From Pseudomonas lurida (GTDB lineage Bacteria; Pseudomonadota; Gammaproteobacteria; Pseudomonadales; Pseudomonadaceae): a stretch of 64,000 bases of DNA. The translations under genes were made by a program, and so were the position numbers. Numbering within the stretch: the stretch's first letter is position 1; every line of letters starts with the position of its first letter. Shown here piece by piece: positions 19,009-28,584 of the stretch. The stretch lies in assembly GCF_013522705.1 (NCBI RefSeq), contig NZ_JAAMRE010000016.1, forward strand, positions 55,175 to 119,174, given 5' to 3'. The notes below the pieces were generated by a model that worked only from the letters and a program-made list of their open reading frames with translations, was not told where the DNA came from and did no database searches.

Positions 19009-20042
19009 TGCGCGGCCCCTTCAATACGCTGTTTGGTCGGCTGTTCGGCGTGTTGCTGGTGGCCATTGTGCTGGCCCACGTGCTGGGGTTCTTTTGGTTC
19101 CACCACTATGGCCCGCCCCCGCCGCCGCCCGAAGAGACTTTTGTAGAGCAGCCTGACGGCACGATGAAACCGCTGCCCAGGCATAAACGCTCCTGGTTCG
19201 GCGGCCCGGTGGTGCCGCTGACGTTTCAATTCATTTCGCTGATCGTCGCCGCCTGGTACGGCGCCAAGCTGCTCAGTCGGCCGATCCAGCGCCTGAGTGA
19301 AGCCGCCGAACGCTTGAGCCTGGACCTCGACAGCCCGCCGCTCGACGAATCCGGCCCGCTGGAAGCGCAACAAGCCGCGTCGACCTTCAACCTGATGCAG
19401 CGGCGTATCCGCGAGCAGGTCAGCCAACGCGCGCGCATGCTCGGGGCCGTTTCCCATGACCTGCGCACGCCGTTGTCTCGCCTCAAGCTGCGCCTGGAGC
19501 AGATTGAAGACACCCGGCTCCAGGGCCAGATGCGCCAGGACCTGGACGACATGATCGGTATGCTTGATGCGACCTTGAGTTATCTGCACGAACAACGCAC
19601 CAGCGAAACCCGGCACTGGCTGGACGTGCAGGCGCTGGTGGAATCGATCAGCGAAAACGCCCAGGACCAGGGCTGCGACGTGCAATTTGCCGGCACCTGC
19701 GCGCCGCTTCAAGTGCAACCGATGGCCTTGCGCTCCTGCCTTAACAACTTGATCGATAACGCCCTGCGCTACGCAGGAACGGCGCTTGTGGACCTGCAGG
19801 ACAGCCGTGAAGCGCTGGTCATCCGCGTCATCGACCACGGCCCCGGAATCGCCACGGACAAACGCGAAGCGGTGTTCGAGCCGTTCTTTCGCCTGGAAGG
19901 CTCACGCAACCGCAACTCCGGCGGCGTCGGCCTGGGCATGACGATTGCCAAGCAGGCCGTGGAACGCCTGGGCGGCCGCTTGAGCCTGGAGGAAACACCC
20001 GGCGGCGGCTTGACCGCAGTGATGCGGTTGCCCAGGGCTTAA
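19008..20042 (+). CDS. Sensor histidine kinase, partner of the OmpR-type regulator
   Basis: A 344-residue inner-membrane kinase. TM1 is about residues 13-31 and TM2 about 68-86. Between them is only a short periplasmic loop of about 37 residues, which begins HHYGPPPPPPEE. HAMP (about 88-140), a HisKA domain with the phosphorylated His150 in MLGAVSHDLRTPLSRL, and HATPase with NLIDNALRYA and GGVGLGMTIAKQ follow. The small loop argues against a folded ligand-binding domain; sensing may involve the membrane, a metal or a partner protein. It overlaps the end of the next gene on the opposite strand by four bases. Confidence 0.9.
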   Translation: MRGPFNTLFGRLFGVLLVAIVLAHVLGFFWFHHYGPPPPPPEETFVEQPDGTMKPLPRHKRSWFGGPVVPLTFQFISLIVAAWYGAKLLSRPIQRLSEAAERLSLDLDSPPLDESGPLEAQQAASTFNLMQRRIREQVSQRARMLGAVSHDLRTPLSRLKLRLEQIEDTRLQGQMRQDLDDMIGMLDATLSYLHEQRTSETRHWLDVQALVESISENAQDQGCDVQFAGTCAPLQVQPMALRSCLNNLIDNALRYAGTALVDLQDSREALVIRVIDHGPGIATDKREAVFEPFFRLEGSRNRNSGGVGLGMTIAKQAVERLGGRLSLEETPGGGLTAVMRLPRA

Positions 20043-21100
20043 AGCGCCTTGTCGTCCCGACGACCCTGTGCCTGGGTCGCGCTCCAGTCCATCAACAGGC
20101 TGTAGGCCACGGCGAGCAGGGTCGGGCCGATGAACAGGCCGATAAAACCAAAGGCGATCAAGCCGCCGAACACGCCCAGCAGCACGATCACCAACGGCAG
20201 GTTTCCACCACGGCTGATCAGGTAAGGCTTGAGCACGTTGTCCACGCCGCTGATGACGAACGTGCCCCACACGCCGAGGAATACCGCGTAGGTGTAATCG
20301 CCCTTCCACGCCAGCCAGGCCGTGGCCGGAATCCATACCAACGGCGGGCCCATGGGAATCAGGCTGAGCAGGAAGGTCACGATGCCCAGCACCAGCGCGC
20401 CCGGCACGCCCGCGATCAGGAAGCCGATAAGCGCGAGCACCGCCTGGGCGGCAGCGGTGCCGATCACACCATTGACCACACGCTGCACCGTGCCGGCCAC
20501 CAATTCGATGTAGTAGCCGGCGCGATCACCGATCAGGCGCTCCAGCAAACGGTGGACGAACATCGCCAGGCGCGGCCCGTCGCGGTAGAAAAAGAACACG
20601 AAGACCAGGCTCAAGGTCAGCTCCAGAATCCCGCCGCCGATCTGCGCACTGCGTGCCAGCAGCCAGTTGCCGACCTGTCCCAGGTACGGCTTGAGGCTGA
20701 CCATCAGCGCCGCGCCCTGCTGGTCGATGCTGTCCCACATCGCCACCAGCCGCTCACCCACCAAAGGGATCGAACCCAGCCATGTCGGCGCCTCGGGCAA
20801 GCCATCGACCTGGATATCCTTGATCAACGCCACGGCATCGCGCACATGGTCCGCCAGATTGAACCCCAGCCACACCAGCGGCACTGCCACCAGCAGCATC
20901 CAACCCAAGGTCAGAATGGCGGCGGCCAGCGACTCACGACCGCCCAGCCAGCGCGTCAACAACACCATCAAAGGCCAACTGGCGAACGCCAGCACCGCGC
21001 CCCAGAACAGCGCCGACCAGAACGGCGCCATCACCCAGAAGCTGGCACCAAATAGCACCAGCAGCAGGATTTGCACCAGCAGGCGATCGTTATTGAGCAT
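20039..21100 (-). CDS. AI-2E family (PerM-like) transporter
   Basis: A 353-residue multi-spanning inner-membrane protein of the AI-2E/UPF0118 family. About seven or eight hydrophobic helices are visible: a pair at the N-terminus (about 8-45), one at 62-84, then a large extracytoplasmic segment (90-150) and a C-terminal block (150-345) with GVPGALVLGIVTFLLSLIPM and GNLPLVIVLLGVFGGLIAFG. Members export autoinducer-like or other small molecules or exchange ions; the substrate here is unknown. Convergent with the kinase gene. Confidence 0.88.
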   Translation of the reverse strand: MLNNDRLLVQILLLVLFGASFWVMAPFWSALFWGAVLAFASWPLMVLLTRWLGGRESLAAAILTLGWMLLVAVPLVWLGFNLADHVRDAVALIKDIQVDGLPEAPTWLGSIPLVGERLVAMWDSIDQQGAALMVSLKPYLGQVGNWLLARSAQIGGGILELTLSLVFVFFFYRDGPRLAMFVHRLLERLIGDRAGYYIELVAGTVQRVVNGVIGTAAAQAVLALIGFLIAGVPGALVLGIVTFLLSLIPMGPPLVWIPATAWLAWKGDYTYAVFLGVWGTFVISGVDNVLKPYLISRGGNLPLVIVLLGVFGGLIAFGFIGLFIGPTLLAVAYSLLMDWSATQAQGRRDDKAL

Positions 21101-21175
21101 GGGGTATCTCTGAAAAAAGGAGGCTGTAGGAAGAAAGCTTAGGCGAACGGCGCGGGTCCGTTCGCCCGGTACCGG

Positions 21176-21994
21176 TCAGCGTATCAGATGCACATGCAGA
21201 CCTTTGGTTTCACTGCTGCCGCTCTCCATGCGCGCAGCGCGCACGCCCTTGTCGACCAGCGCCTGGCGCCAGGCTTCGGCGTTCGGTCCGCTCAGGCTCA
21301 CGCGTAGGGTGGTGTCGAGGTTCAAGCCACGGGAAATAAGGGTCAGCCAGGTATCGTCCGGCTCATCGCTCAATGCGGGGAAGTCCAGCTCGCCGGTGCT
21401 TTTCAGCTCGCGCAGCAGGGTGGCCGACGTGGGCAGCAGGTTGCCCAACGGGTTGCCGGCGTCCAGTTGCTCCACATGCAGGTACGCGCGGCGATTACCA
21501 CGGGTGATGCCGTACAGGGCCACCAGTGAATTGGCCTGTGGCTCGGCCAGGCGCAGCAGCAGGTACTCCTGCTGGCTGTCAGCCCCCACCAGCTTGGCGT
21601 TGCCGAAGATCTCATTGGCCCATAGGCTGCTTTCACCGCAGTCACGGGCCTGGCACCAGAACAGCAACTGCGCGCCCTGGGCCTGCAACGCCTCGCGCGT
21701 GGCGGTGAAGGCCGCACTGGAGGAGTGTTCGGGAGGCAATTCATAGGTAATGGCAGTGGCCCGGCCCCGCGCGATGGCCTGGCCTTCGTAACGCAGCTGG
21801 CCGCTGATCTTGCGGATGGCGCCCAGGGGATAGATGCGTTCCTTTTCTTCAGCGGGGCGATAATCGACGATCTGCGCGTCGACCTGGCGGGCCACGGCGG
21901 GTAAGTCCTGGCTGCCCGGTACGTCGGCGGCGAACACCAGTGGGCTGAACGCGCACAACCCCAGCAGACGGATGCAGTCGTTACGCAGGCTCAT
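21176..21994 (-). CDS. DUF4892 domain-containing exported protein
   Basis: A 272-residue exported protein. The signal peptide ends near PLVFA (about residue 22) and the mature protein begins DVPGSQDLPAVARQVDAQIVDY, the usual opening of DUF4892 proteins, which carry a partial OmpA-like end. A Cys pair (FWCQARDCGES, about residues 110-120) could form a periplasmic disulfide. Function is unknown. It heads no obvious operon: 114 bases separate it from the upstream hydrolase pair, which reads in the same direction. Confidence 0.75.
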   Translation of the reverse strand: MSLRNDCIRLLGLCAFSPLVFAADVPGSQDLPAVARQVDAQIVDYRPAEEKERIYPLGAIRKISGQLRYEGQAIARGRATAITYELPPEHSSSAAFTATREALQAQGAQLLFWCQARDCGESSLWANEIFGNAKLVGADSQQEYLLLRLAEPQANSLVALYGITRGNRRAYLHVEQLDAGNPLGNLLPTSATLLRELKSTGELDFPALSDEPDDTWLTLISRGLNLDTTLRVSLSGPNAEAWRQALVDKGVRAARMESGSSETKGLHVHLIR

Positions 21995-22108
21995 CGGACA
22001 GGTAAGCCCTGGCCATTGAAGATTGCCGCGGTTTTAAGCTCGGTGTTGAAATTGCGCATGGTTGACTCCCTTTCAATCCGCCCAGCCTCGGCAGTTGACC
22101 GCCCCAAG

Positions 22109-22963
22109 TCAAGGCGCGGAGAAGAACCGATTGAAACAGTCTGCAACAAGGACCGCGCCGGACTCATCATTCAGGTGTAAATGATGGCCGCCCGGCAGCG
22201 TCGTCACTGTAAAGGGTAGCTGGGAAAGCAATTCGGGATGTTTCGCCAGCATGCCGTCGGCAGCCACCACCAATTGCGCAGGGCAATTGACTCGCCGTAC
22301 GAAGGCCATGGCCTGGTCGTCGGTCAGACGCATCGGTGAAGCCAGCGTCAGGCGACTGTCCGTGCGCCAGGTGTAACCGCCCGGTACCGGCATCAACCCA
22401 CGCTGGGCCAGCAATTGTGCAGCTTCACGACTCACAGCCACCAAGCCCTTCATCCGGGCCTCGACTGCACGCTCCAGGGTGCCGTACACCGGTTTGCGTT
22501 TGTCCCGCAGGTTCAATTGCGCCTGCAACGCCATGCCCAGGCGCTCAGCCGCGTTCTCGCCAGGGGCAGTGGGCGGGATCACGCCGTCGATCAGGCCCAG
22601 GTGCGTGATGCGCTCAGGCAAGGCGCCGGCCAGCGTCAGTGAGACAATGGCACCGAGGGAGTGGCCAAGTAATGCAAAACGTTTCCAGCCCAACTGTTCG
22701 GCCACTTGCAGCACATCGTAGACGTAATCCCACAGGGCGTAGCCAGCGCCCGGCGGGCGGTGCGCCGAGTGCCCGTGGCCGGCCATGTCCAGGGCCACGA
22801 TGCGCAGCCCTGTCAACTTCGGCGCCAGGCGCGCGAAGCTGTTGGCATTGTCCAGCCAGCCATGCAGGGCGATGACCGGCACCCCGTCCTCGGGACCGAA
22901 CAGATGGGCGGCCAACTCGATATGAGGCAGGCTCAGGCGCACTTCTTCGACCGGCGAGCTCAT
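22109..22963 (-). CDS. Alpha/beta-hydrolase (second of an overlapping pair)
   Basis: A 284-residue alpha/beta-hydrolase: oxyanion HGWLDN (about 34-39), nucleophile Ser in LLGHSLGAIVSLTLAGALPE (about residue 98), and catalytic His in LPGGHHLHLNDE near the C-terminus. The full cap domain and lack of a signal peptide fit a cytosolic esterase or lipase-like enzyme. Its ATG overlaps the stop of the preceding hydrolase gene by four bases, so the two are translationally coupled. Related, though not identical, folds in tandem suggest sequential or paired action on similar esters; that is inference. Confidence 0.85.
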   Translation of the reverse strand: MSSPVEEVRLSLPHIELAAHLFGPEDGVPVIALHGWLDNANSFARLAPKLTGLRIVALDMAGHGHSAHRPPGAGYALWDYVYDVLQVAEQLGWKRFALLGHSLGAIVSLTLAGALPERITHLGLIDGVIPPTAPGENAAERLGMALQAQLNLRDKRKPVYGTLERAVEARMKGLVAVSREAAQLLAQRGLMPVPGGYTWRTDSRLTLASPMRLTDDQAMAFVRRVNCPAQLVVAADGMLAKHPELLSQLPFTVTTLPGGHHLHLNDESGAVLVADCFNRFFSAP

Positions 22964-23763
22964 GCGCAGCTGCGCTCACGGGCGTCCCAGCGGGCAAACA
23001 GGGTTTTGATCAGGGTGGCGGTGTCCTGCGGACGTTCCAGCGGGAACATATGGCCGCCGGGCATGGTGAGCATTTCCCCCAGGGGCAGACGGCCGACGCC
23101 GCTGGCATGGTGACGCATCACCACGCGGCTCTGCCGGCCGCGCACCACCGCCAGCGGTACTTTCATCTGGCGCACCTGGCCGGGGCTGGTATGGGGTACA
23201 CCACGGTAGATGCTGATCTCGGTGGCCGGGTCGAAGCGCAGGCGCAAGCGGTCGCCCACCGGTTGCAGGCCATGTTGCAGGTAGGCCTCGAAGCAGTCCG
23301 GGTCGAAGCCACGAAACAGGGTCTTGCCGGAGAAATAGCGGCGCGCGGCGTCCAGGTCGGCGAATTCCTCGCGCCGACCCAGGGTGCGCCCGGCCGGGGT
23401 GAGGCGGTCGATAAACCCGAAGCGCTTGGCAGCGCGGATCACCCAGCGGTCGGCGCGGGTCAGTACCGGAGAGTCGAGCATGACCACCCCGCGATACAGC
23501 TGCGGGCAACGCAGGGCGGCGTGCAAATGCAGCACGCCCCCCAGGGAATGGCCCACGCCCCATACCGGCTGCGGCTGTTGCTCCAAATGGTGGATCAGTT
23601 CATCCACCAGGTTGTGCCAGTTATCGTCCACCGGAAACCGTGGATCGTGACCATGCTGCGGCAGGTGCGCCACGGTATATTCCGGCGCCAGCGCGGCAAA
23701 CAACTTGCCGTAGGTAGCCGAAGGGAAGCCATTGGCGTGAGCGAAAAACACGTGCTGCGACAT
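22960..23763 (-). CDS. Alpha/beta-hydrolase (first of an overlapping pair)
   Basis: A 267-residue alpha/beta-hydrolase. It begins MSQHVFFAHANGFPSATY, where HANGF is the oxyanion region. The nucleophile elbow is GVGHSLGGVLHLHAAL (Ser about residue 92) and the catalytic His lies in MPGGHMFPLERP (about 246). The cap carries many Arg residues. It overlaps the next hydrolase gene by four bases. No substrate can be assigned. Confidence 0.85.
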   Translation of the reverse strand: MSQHVFFAHANGFPSATYGKLFAALAPEYTVAHLPQHGHDPRFPVDDNWHNLVDELIHHLEQQPQPVWGVGHSLGGVLHLHAALRCPQLYRGVVMLDSPVLTRADRWVIRAAKRFGFIDRLTPAGRTLGRREEFADLDAARRYFSGKTLFRGFDPDCFEAYLQHGLQPVGDRLRLRFDPATEISIYRGVPHTSPGQVRQMKVPLAVVRGRQSRVVMRHHASGVGRLPLGEMLTMPGGHMFPLERPQDTATLIKTLFARWDARERSCA

Positions 23764-23860
23764 ACCGGATCCATCTGCAATATCAGGACTTGATTGTCAT
23801 CACGCACGGCCGGCACAGCAATGACTGTAACTGCCAGGAATGGTGACACTCACGCCACGC

Positions 23861-24304
23861 CTATCGGGCCGGTGGGTTCTCGCCCAGCGGCACCACCGCC
23901 ATGGTCAGGCGCGATATGCATGTGGCCTTGCCTTCCTCGTTGCTCAGGCGAATGTCCCACACCTGGGTGCTGCGCCCGATATGCACAGCCCTGGCCACCG
24001 CCGTCACCCGGCCGCTGCGCACACCGCGCAGGTGGTTGGCATTCACTTCCAGGCCCACGCAGTAGTATTTGCTGGTGTCGACGCACAGGTAGGCCGCCAT
24101 CGAGCCGATGCTCTCGGCCAGCACCACCGACGCGCCGCCGTGCAGCAGGCCGAAAGGTTGATGCGTGCGCGCGTCAACCACCATGCTCGCGGTCAGGGAC
24201 TCGTGGTCGAAACTTTCGAAGCGGATATCCAGCAATTCACCGATGGTGTTTTTCTGGCTGGCGTTGAGGTGTTCGATATTCGGTTGGGTGCGCCACAGGC
24301 TCAT
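23861..24304 (-). CDS. Hotdog-fold thioesterase (PaaI/YbgC-like)
   Basis: A 147-residue acyl-CoA thioesterase of the hotdog fold. The start at 24304 is set by AAAGGA nine bases upstream and by a family-typical N-terminus; the frame is open further upstream. The hotdog helix is in FGLLHGGASVVLAESIGSMA, followed by GLEVNANHLRGVRSGRV. It resembles the EntH/MenI group, which hydrolyses aromatic or aliphatic acyl-CoAs. The neighbouring hydrolases could belong to the same cluster of ester- and thioester-cleaving enzymes. Confidence 0.87.
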   Translation of the reverse strand: MSLWRTQPNIEHLNASQKNTIGELLDIRFESFDHESLTASMVVDARTHQPFGLLHGGASVVLAESIGSMAAYLCVDTSKYYCVGLEVNANHLRGVRSGRVTAVARAVHIGRSTQVWDIRLSNEEGKATCISRLTMAVVPLGENPPAR

Positions 24305-24437
24305 GCAGGTGTCCTTTGGTGTTTTTATGATGACCCTAATCCTGCCACACAATCGTCTCGATGCGCGCGCTCCCGGCGTGTAAATGTGCGCCATAAGTCG
24401 CATCGATGATGCGGGTTAACGCAAGGAAGGCGCACCG

Positions 24438-24887
24438 CTAGGGGTTTTGCACGCTCACCAGCCTCATCGACCCCACCAGCAAGAACTCGCCTTCCAACTG
24501 CGCCAGGCTGGCGGTGTACATCGGCTGCGGTTGGCGCCAATGGCCGTGCTGCAGGAAGCTGATCAAATTGCCCACCAACGGCTGATGGCTGACCAGCAGC
24601 ACGTTCTGCTCGCCATCGAGGTGGGCCAGCACTTGCCGCGGATCGCCTTCGGGCGTCAGCCACGGCACGGTGTCAATATCCGGCTCAAACCCCAGCGCCT
24701 CGCGCACCAGCTGCGCGGTTTGCTGCGCCCGTGTGTAAGGGCTGGCGATGATCGCGTCGAGGGGTTGGCCGATCAACCGTGCGGCGCTGCGCAGCACCTC
24801 TGCGCGGCCATGCTCGGTGAGGTTGCGTTCGGCGTCGGTGCGCACCTGGCTTTCGGCCTCACCGTGACGCAGGATCCACAGCTTCAC
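24438..24887 (-). CDS. sixA: Phosphohistidine phosphatase SixA
   Basis: A 149-residue histidine-phosphatase family protein. The catalytic RHG motif is at LRHGEAES (His8), with Arg and His partners in SPYTRAQQTA and SHQPLVGNLI. SixA removes phosphate from phosphohistidine on signalling or phosphotransfer proteins. Its start overlaps the stop of the upstream DUF4389 gene by four bases, so gpsA, the DUF4389 gene and sixA probably form one operon. Confidence 0.9.
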   Translation of the reverse strand: MKLWILRHGEAESQVRTDAERNLTEHGRAEVLRSAARLIGQPLDAIIASPYTRAQQTAQLVREALGFEPDIDTVPWLTPEGDPRQVLAHLDGEQNVLLVSHQPLVGNLISFLQHGHWRQPQPMYTASLAQLEGEFLLVGSMRLVSVQNP

Positions 24888-25231
24888 AATTTCGGCTCTT
24901 CATCGCGCACCGGGTGCGGCGCCGCCGGCACGCTGTGGGGCGCCTCGCCTTCGGGTGCGCGTGGCGCCGGCCAGTCGGCGAACGGCCAGGGCTTTTGCTC
25001 GGTATGAAAGCTGCCGAACCGGCCGATCTGTGCAAGGAACTGGCTGAGGCTGTCGCCAAAATTCATCAGGCCCAGGTTCGGCGCGCCGTAGATCAGGCGA
25101 TAAACCAGTTGCACCACTACCAGCGCACCGAGCAGGAACTGCGCCACCTGCCAGACCAGGGCGAACACCAGCATCCACAGGATGCGCAGGCCCATGGATT
25201 CGTACTTGGGAGCAGCTTTGGGATCGTTCAT
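24884..25231 (-). CDS. DUF4389 domain membrane protein
   Basis: A 115-residue small membrane protein. The start at 25231 has GAGGAA six bases upstream; the frame runs on to 25276. One long hydrophobic segment is seen at about residues 15-43 (LRILWMLVFALVWQVAQFLL), then an amphipathic part and a Pro-rich, Glu-rich cytosolic tail. This matches DUF4389 proteins, whose role is not known. It lies between gpsA (ten bases) and sixA (four-base overlap), an arrangement I recall as common in pseudomonads. Confidence 0.8.
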   Translation of the reverse strand: MNDPKAAPKYESMGLRILWMLVFALVWQVAQFLLGALVVVQLVYRLIYGAPNLGLMNFGDSLSQFLAQIGRFGSFHTEQKPWPFADWPAPRAPEGEAPHSVPAAPHPVRDEEPKL

Positions 25232-25241
25232 GGTGCGTTCC

Positions 25242-26267
25242 TCAGTTGAAACCACTGGTGGAAATAAAGTCGACATCGGTTTTGGGCTCGGCCCGCATCA
25301 GCAGCTCGATCACTTGGTCCAAGGTGCGCCCTTCAAACAGGATAGCGTGCAACCCGGCAACCAACGGCATGTACACCCCGGCCTCCTGAGCCTTGGCCTT
25401 GAGAACCTTGAGCGTGTTGACCCCTTCGGCCACTTCGCCCAGGCGCGTGACCGCCTCATCCAGGCTCAAGCCCTGGCCCAGGGCAAACCCCACCTGATAA
25501 TTGCGGCTTTTGGGCGAGGAGCAAGTGACGATCAGATCGCCCACGCCGGCCAGCCCGAGGAACGTCATGGGGTTGGCGCCCTGGTTCACCGCGAAGCGGG
25601 TCATTTCCGCCAGGGCGCGGGTGATCAGCATGCTCTTGGTGTTTTCCCCCATGCCCAACGCCACCGCCATGCCGGCGATGATCGCGTAGACGTTTTTCAA
25701 CGCGCCGCCCAATTCGACACCAAAACGGTCGCTGCTGGCATAAACGCGGAACGTGCGACCATGCAGCACCGCCTGGACACGCTCGCAGAGCGCTTCGTCG
25801 GCGCTGGCCACCACGGTAGCGGTCAGCGCGTGCTCGGCCACCTCCCGCGCCAGGTTCGGCCCGGACAGCACGCCGATGCGCGCCTGGGGCGCGATTTCTT
25901 CAAGGATCTCGCTCATCAACTTGAAGGTCTGCGCCTCGATACCCTTGGTCAGGCTGACCAGCAACTTGCCCGCGAGACGCTCGGCATGGGGCGCCAGCAC
26001 CGTGCGCAAGGCGCTGGACGGCAGCGCGACGAAGCACAGCTCGCAGTCCGTGAGGGTAGCCAGCAGATCGGTGACCGGCTCGACTGCCGGGTGAATCTTG
26101 ATGCCTTTGAGGTAACGGGGGTTTTCGCGGTGTACACGAATGGCCTCGGCCTGCTCGGGATCACGCATCCACTGGCGCACCGCATGGCCGTTCTCGGCCA
26201 GCAGGTTAGCCACGGCGGTACCAAAACTTCCGCCTCCCAGGACCGCAATAGGGCGCTGTTGAGTCAT
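25242..26267 (-). CDS. gpsA: Glycerol-3-phosphate dehydrogenase [NAD(P)+]
   Basis: Makes sn-glycerol-3-phosphate from dihydroxyacetone phosphate for phospholipid synthesis. 341 residues from the ATG at 26267; the open frame extends upstream, but this start places the Rossmann GGGSFGTA at about residues 9-16, as in the family. The substrate-binding lysines are in [10 protein letters not shown] and [13 protein letters not shown], and [19 protein letters not shown] is the C-terminal signature. It is the first gene of the gpsA-DUF4389-sixA unit. Confidence 0.97.
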   Translation of the reverse strand: MTQQRPIAVLGGGSFGTAVANLLAENGHAVRQWMRDPEQAEAIRVHRENPRYLKGIKIHPAVEPVTDLLATLTDCELCFVALPSSALRTVLAPHAERLAGKLLVSLTKGIEAQTFKLMSEILEEIAPQARIGVLSGPNLAREVAEHALTATVVASADEALCERVQAVLHGRTFRVYASSDRFGVELGGALKNVYAIIAGMAVALGMGENTKSMLITRALAEMTRFAVNQGANPMTFLGLAGVGDLIVTCSSPKSRNYQVGFALGQGLSLDEAVTRLGEVAEGVNTLKVLKAKAQEAGVYMPLVAGLHAILFEGRTLDQVIELLMRAEPKTDVDFISTSGFN

Positions 26268-26462
26268 ATGCAATCCGTTAATCCATACCAGTGGCGATGG
26301 CGGCATTATACGGAGCGACCCGCCTGCGGCCAGCCCCCCTGTCGATTCGCGCGCTTGTCGGAAAATGCCACGGGTAGGTGAAGTAATTGCAGGGCCGACG
26401 ACTGGCAAATGGCCGCGCCTCGGTTAACATGGGCGGCTATCCGTCATGATCAAGGCCGCACC

Positions 26463-28583
26463 GTGCATCTGCGCCCTCCTCCCCGTTCGTCTCTTCTGCT
26501 GATGCTGCTGTGCAGCAGTGCTGCACTGGCTGACGACTTGTTCCTCGACAGCCAGCCGCTGCCGCAGGTATTGACCGCCACGCGCCTCAAGCAGTCGGCC
26601 GCCGCCGTGCCCGGCAGCATGACGGTGATCGACAGCGAATTGATCAAGGCCAGCGGTGCGCGCGACATCAGCGAGCTGCTGCGCCTGGTGCCCGGCATGA
26701 TGGTCGGCTACACCACCGGCAACCAGGCGGCGGTCAACTACCACGGCACCAGCGCCAGCGACGCCCGGCGCATGCAGGTGTTGATCGACGGCCGCTCGGT
26801 ATACCGCGCAGGCCTGGCCACAGTGGACTGGAGCGATATTCCGGTGGCCATGGAAGATATCGAGCGCATCGAGGTGTTCCGTGGCCCCAACACCGTCAGC
26901 TACGGCGCCAACGCCTTGATGGCGGTGGTCAATATCCTCACGCGCTCACCGGCCAACAGCCATGGCTCGCGGGTCAAAGTGATTCGCGGCGAGCGCGGCA
27001 TCAACGACTTCTATGCCAGCCAGGGCGCGGGTTGGGAAACCGGCGACCTGCGCCTGTCGCTGTCCGGGCAACAAGATGATGGTTTCGACAGCGATGCCGC
27101 CGGTGCCGACCGCCGCGATGGCCGTCGCCTCAACCGCTTCAGCCTGGCCGTAAGCCAGACGTTGAATACGCAGCAGAGCATCGACTGGCAACTGGATGCG
27201 AAGGAAGGCACCAACCAGCGCCCTTACACCTACAGCCCGGTGTTCGCCGGCATTACCGAGGGCGGTACCAATTCCGACGTCACGTCCAAGGACTACGCCG
27301 GTTCCCTGCGCTGGAATTTCGACTTCAACCCGGAACACAGTTTGTACATCCAGGGCTCCGCTCAACGGTGGGACCGCCGGCAGATTTGGAAAGCCTGCGA
27401 CGCCAAGGTCTCGTTCAGCCCGGAACTGACCCAGCTGTGGCAACTGAACCCCAATTACGCGGAAAAGCTGGCCCGGCATATGGACACCTACAGCCAGGGC
27501 AGCGCCCCGCCAGGCAGCGCCGCCGAGCAGGCGCTGGCCAACCAGGTGCTGGACCAATGGCGCAACGGCGCCAACCAGAGCGTATGCGGCGACATCGACC
27601 AGAGCACCCGGGAAAGCCGCTACGACCTGGAGATTCAGGACACCCTCAGCCTGTCCGACAGCCTGCGCCTGGTCAGTGGCATGAACTATCGCTATGACCG
27701 TGCCGACTCCGACACCTATTTCAACGGCACCCTGGACGACACCACCTGGCGCCTGTTCGGCCAGTTGGAATGGCGCGCCAGCGAACACTGGTTGCTGCAG
27801 GGTGGCGCCATGTATGAAGACACTCACCTGAGCGGCAATTCGCTGACGCCCCGGGTGGCGGTCAACTACCTGATCAACCCGCGTCACGGCCTGCGCGCGG
27901 TGTACTCCGAGGCGATCCGCTCGCCGGACATGTTCGAGAACAACGTCAACTGGAGCTACCGCGTCACTAACTTGAGCTCGCCGGCGTTCGGACAAAGCTC
28001 CGCGCAATACTTCGTAAAAACACGTGGCCCCGGCAACCTCGATAAAGAGCTGATGCGCTCACGGGAATTGGGTTACAACGGGTTTTTCGCCGACGTCGGC
28101 CTGAACATGGACGTGAAGCTGTTCTATGACGAGATCACCGACATGATCAGCTCGCCGCTGCGCAATAACCAATACATCGCCAGCAACGCCAACAGTTCGC
28201 GGTTCACCGGCGCCGAAACCCAATTGGACTGGCGCGTCAGCAACGCCGACCGCCTGCGCATGACCTATGCGTACGTCGACGCCACCGCCAGCAACCCCAG
28301 GGACAAGGCGCAAACCGCACGCAACAGTGGCTCGGCCGGCTGGCTGCGTGAATGGGGTCGCGGCTGGTCCAGCGCGCTGTTCTACTATGGCGACGACGCC
28401 CTCAACCAGTACCGCTTCGAACGGGTCGACCTGCGCGTGGCCAAACGCATTGCCTTGGGCAAAGCCAATGTGGAACTGGCCGGCATGCTGCAGCAGCGCC
28501 TCGACGACCAGCCCACCACATGGGCCGACAACACCTACGACCAGCGCCACGTGCTGTACTTCAGTGCGGAGCTGGAGTTCTAG
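26463..28583 (+). CDS. TonB-dependent receptor
   Basis: A 706-residue outer-membrane receptor if started at GTG 26463, which gives a proper signal peptide (MHLRPPPRSSLLLMLL to AALA) with AAGG seven bases upstream; the frame also has an ATG at 26409. The plug domain (about 35-150) has SELLRLVPGMMVGY and RIEVFRGPNTVSYGANALM. The barrel ends YFSAELEF with the terminal Phe. It is first of three tightly linked genes with a solute-binding protein and a hybrid kinase. No Fur box is seen upstream and the ligand is unknown. Confidence 0.88.
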   Translation: MHLRPPPRSSLLLMLLCSSAALADDLFLDSQPLPQVLTATRLKQSAAAVPGSMTVIDSELIKASGARDISELLRLVPGMMVGYTTGNQAAVNYHGTSASDARRMQVLIDGRSVYRAGLATVDWSDIPVAMEDIERIEVFRGPNTVSYGANALMAVVNILTRSPANSHGSRVKVIRGERGINDFYASQGAGWETGDLRLSLSGQQDDGFDSDAAGADRRDGRRLNRFSLAVSQTLNTQQSIDWQLDAKEGTNQRPYTYSPVFAGITEGGTNSDVTSKDYAGSLRWNFDFNPEHSLYIQGSAQRWDRRQIWKACDAKVSFSPELTQLWQLNPNYAEKLARHMDTYSQGSAPPGSAAEQALANQVLDQWRNGANQSVCGDIDQSTRESRYDLEIQDTLSLSDSLRLVSGMNYRYDRADSDTYFNGTLDDTTWRLFGQLEWRASEHWLLQGGAMYEDTHLSGNSLTPRVAVNYLINPRHGLRAVYSEAIRSPDMFENNVNWSYRVTNLSSPAFGQSSAQYFVKTRGPGNLDKELMRSRELGYNGFFADVGLNMDVKLFYDEITDMISSPLRNNQYIASNANSSRFTGAETQLDWRVSNADRLRMTYAYVDATASNPRDKAQTARNSGSAGWLREWGRGWSSALFYYGDDALNQYRFERVDLRVAKRIALGKANVELAGMLQQRLDDQPTTWADNTYDQRHVLYFSAELEF

Positions 28584-28584
28584 C

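Noticed and set aside
26268..26462. Fur box upstream of the second TonB-dependent receptor.
   Set aside because: No GATAATGATAATCATTATC-like sequence was found.
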